This document shows positions 5,716 to 5,755 of a stretch of DNA of 5,755 nt, one piece after another (the stretch's first letter is position 1; every line of letters starts with the position of its first letter). A model generated the notes under the pieces. That model searched no databases. It had not been told where the DNA came from and saw nothing but the letters and a program-made list of their open reading frames with translations. Location of the stretch: positions 1 to 5,755 of the forward strand of contig CACXCH010000060.1 in assembly GCA_902766085.1 (NCBI GenBank). Reading direction: 5' to 3'. Source of the stretch: an uncultured Eubacteriales bacterium (lineage in GTDB: Bacteria; Bacillota; Clostridia; TANB77; CAG-508). A program made the translations under genes and the position numbers.

Positions 5716-5731
5716 TTTATAATTTTTGTTT
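5704..5731. repeat. 28-nt palindrome at the outer end of the right repeat copy
   Basis: Two perfect 13-nt arms (5704-5716 and 5719-5731) are separated by TT. The inner arm is the last part of the repeat copy. The outer arm repeats the terminal sequence TAATTTTTGTTTG in inverted orientation, so the two repeat ends face each other. No T-run follows the stem on either strand in the way a terminator would show. It may be a cruciform-forming end, or a junction between two oppositely oriented repeat copies. Confidence 0.85.
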
Positions 5732-5755
5732 GTCACATCAAGTGGAGGCGTTCAA

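Noticed and set aside
5704..5731. The palindrome considered as a bidirectional Rho-independent terminator
   Set aside because: The stem is almost all A-T with a two-base centre and lacks a U-tract after the stem on either strand. It is better explained by two repeat ends meeting.

Overview
The window holds five glycosyltransferase genes, all on the minus strand, filling almost the whole space between two inverted copies of a repeat of about 142-144 bp. The DNA is strongly AT-rich. The ribosome binding sites are purine-rich (AAAGAGG, GGAGAGG), one start is GTG, and tryptophan is read from TGG. Together with AT-rich, Lys/Asn/Ile-rich proteins this suggests a low-GC Bacillota (Firmicutes), perhaps Clostridia, Tissierellia or a related gut or host-associated lineage. 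The sequence does not support naming a genus.

Layout in the direction of transcription (right to left): right repeat copy (5715-5574); a sigma-A-like promoter (-35 at 5542-5537, -10 at 5519-5514) overlapping a palindrome; GT4 family glycosyltransferase A (5484-4411); GT2 family B (4394-3468) and GT2 family C (3455-2493), with 12-16 nt between genes; a 232-nt AT-rich gap with a weak possible internal promoter and a small palindrome; GT4 family D (2260-1172); a 104-nt gap crossed by a 44-codon open frame that may be a gene relic; GT2 family E (1067-171); left repeat copy (144-1). The last stop codon lies 26 nt from the left repeat, and the first start codon 89 nt from the right one. The gene set plus its promoter is therefore enclosed by the repeat pair.

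All five enzymes look soluble or peripherally membrane-attached. They should act on the cytoplasmic face, each adding one sugar from an activated donor to a growing, probably lipid-linked, glycan. Such sets belong to loci for capsule, exopolysaccharide, wall polysaccharide or protein glycosylation. The window has no initiating sugar-phosphate transferase, Wzx flippase, Wzy polymerase, ABC exporter or sugar-nucleotide biosynthesis gene, so the cassette must depend on functions encoded elsewhere. A and D are clear paralogues, and so are B and C, which points to local duplication and divergence.

The most interesting signal is the repeat pair. Each copy has a core richer in G+C than its surroundings, two perfect or near-perfect palindromes and a short hypervariable patch. 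The outer end of the right copy runs into a 28-nt palindrome, and the sequence beyond it resembles the start of another, diverged copy in the opposite orientation. This suggests a dispersed element that may delimit exchangeable or invertible glycosyltransferase cassettes. That is an inference, because no recombinase or transposase is present here.
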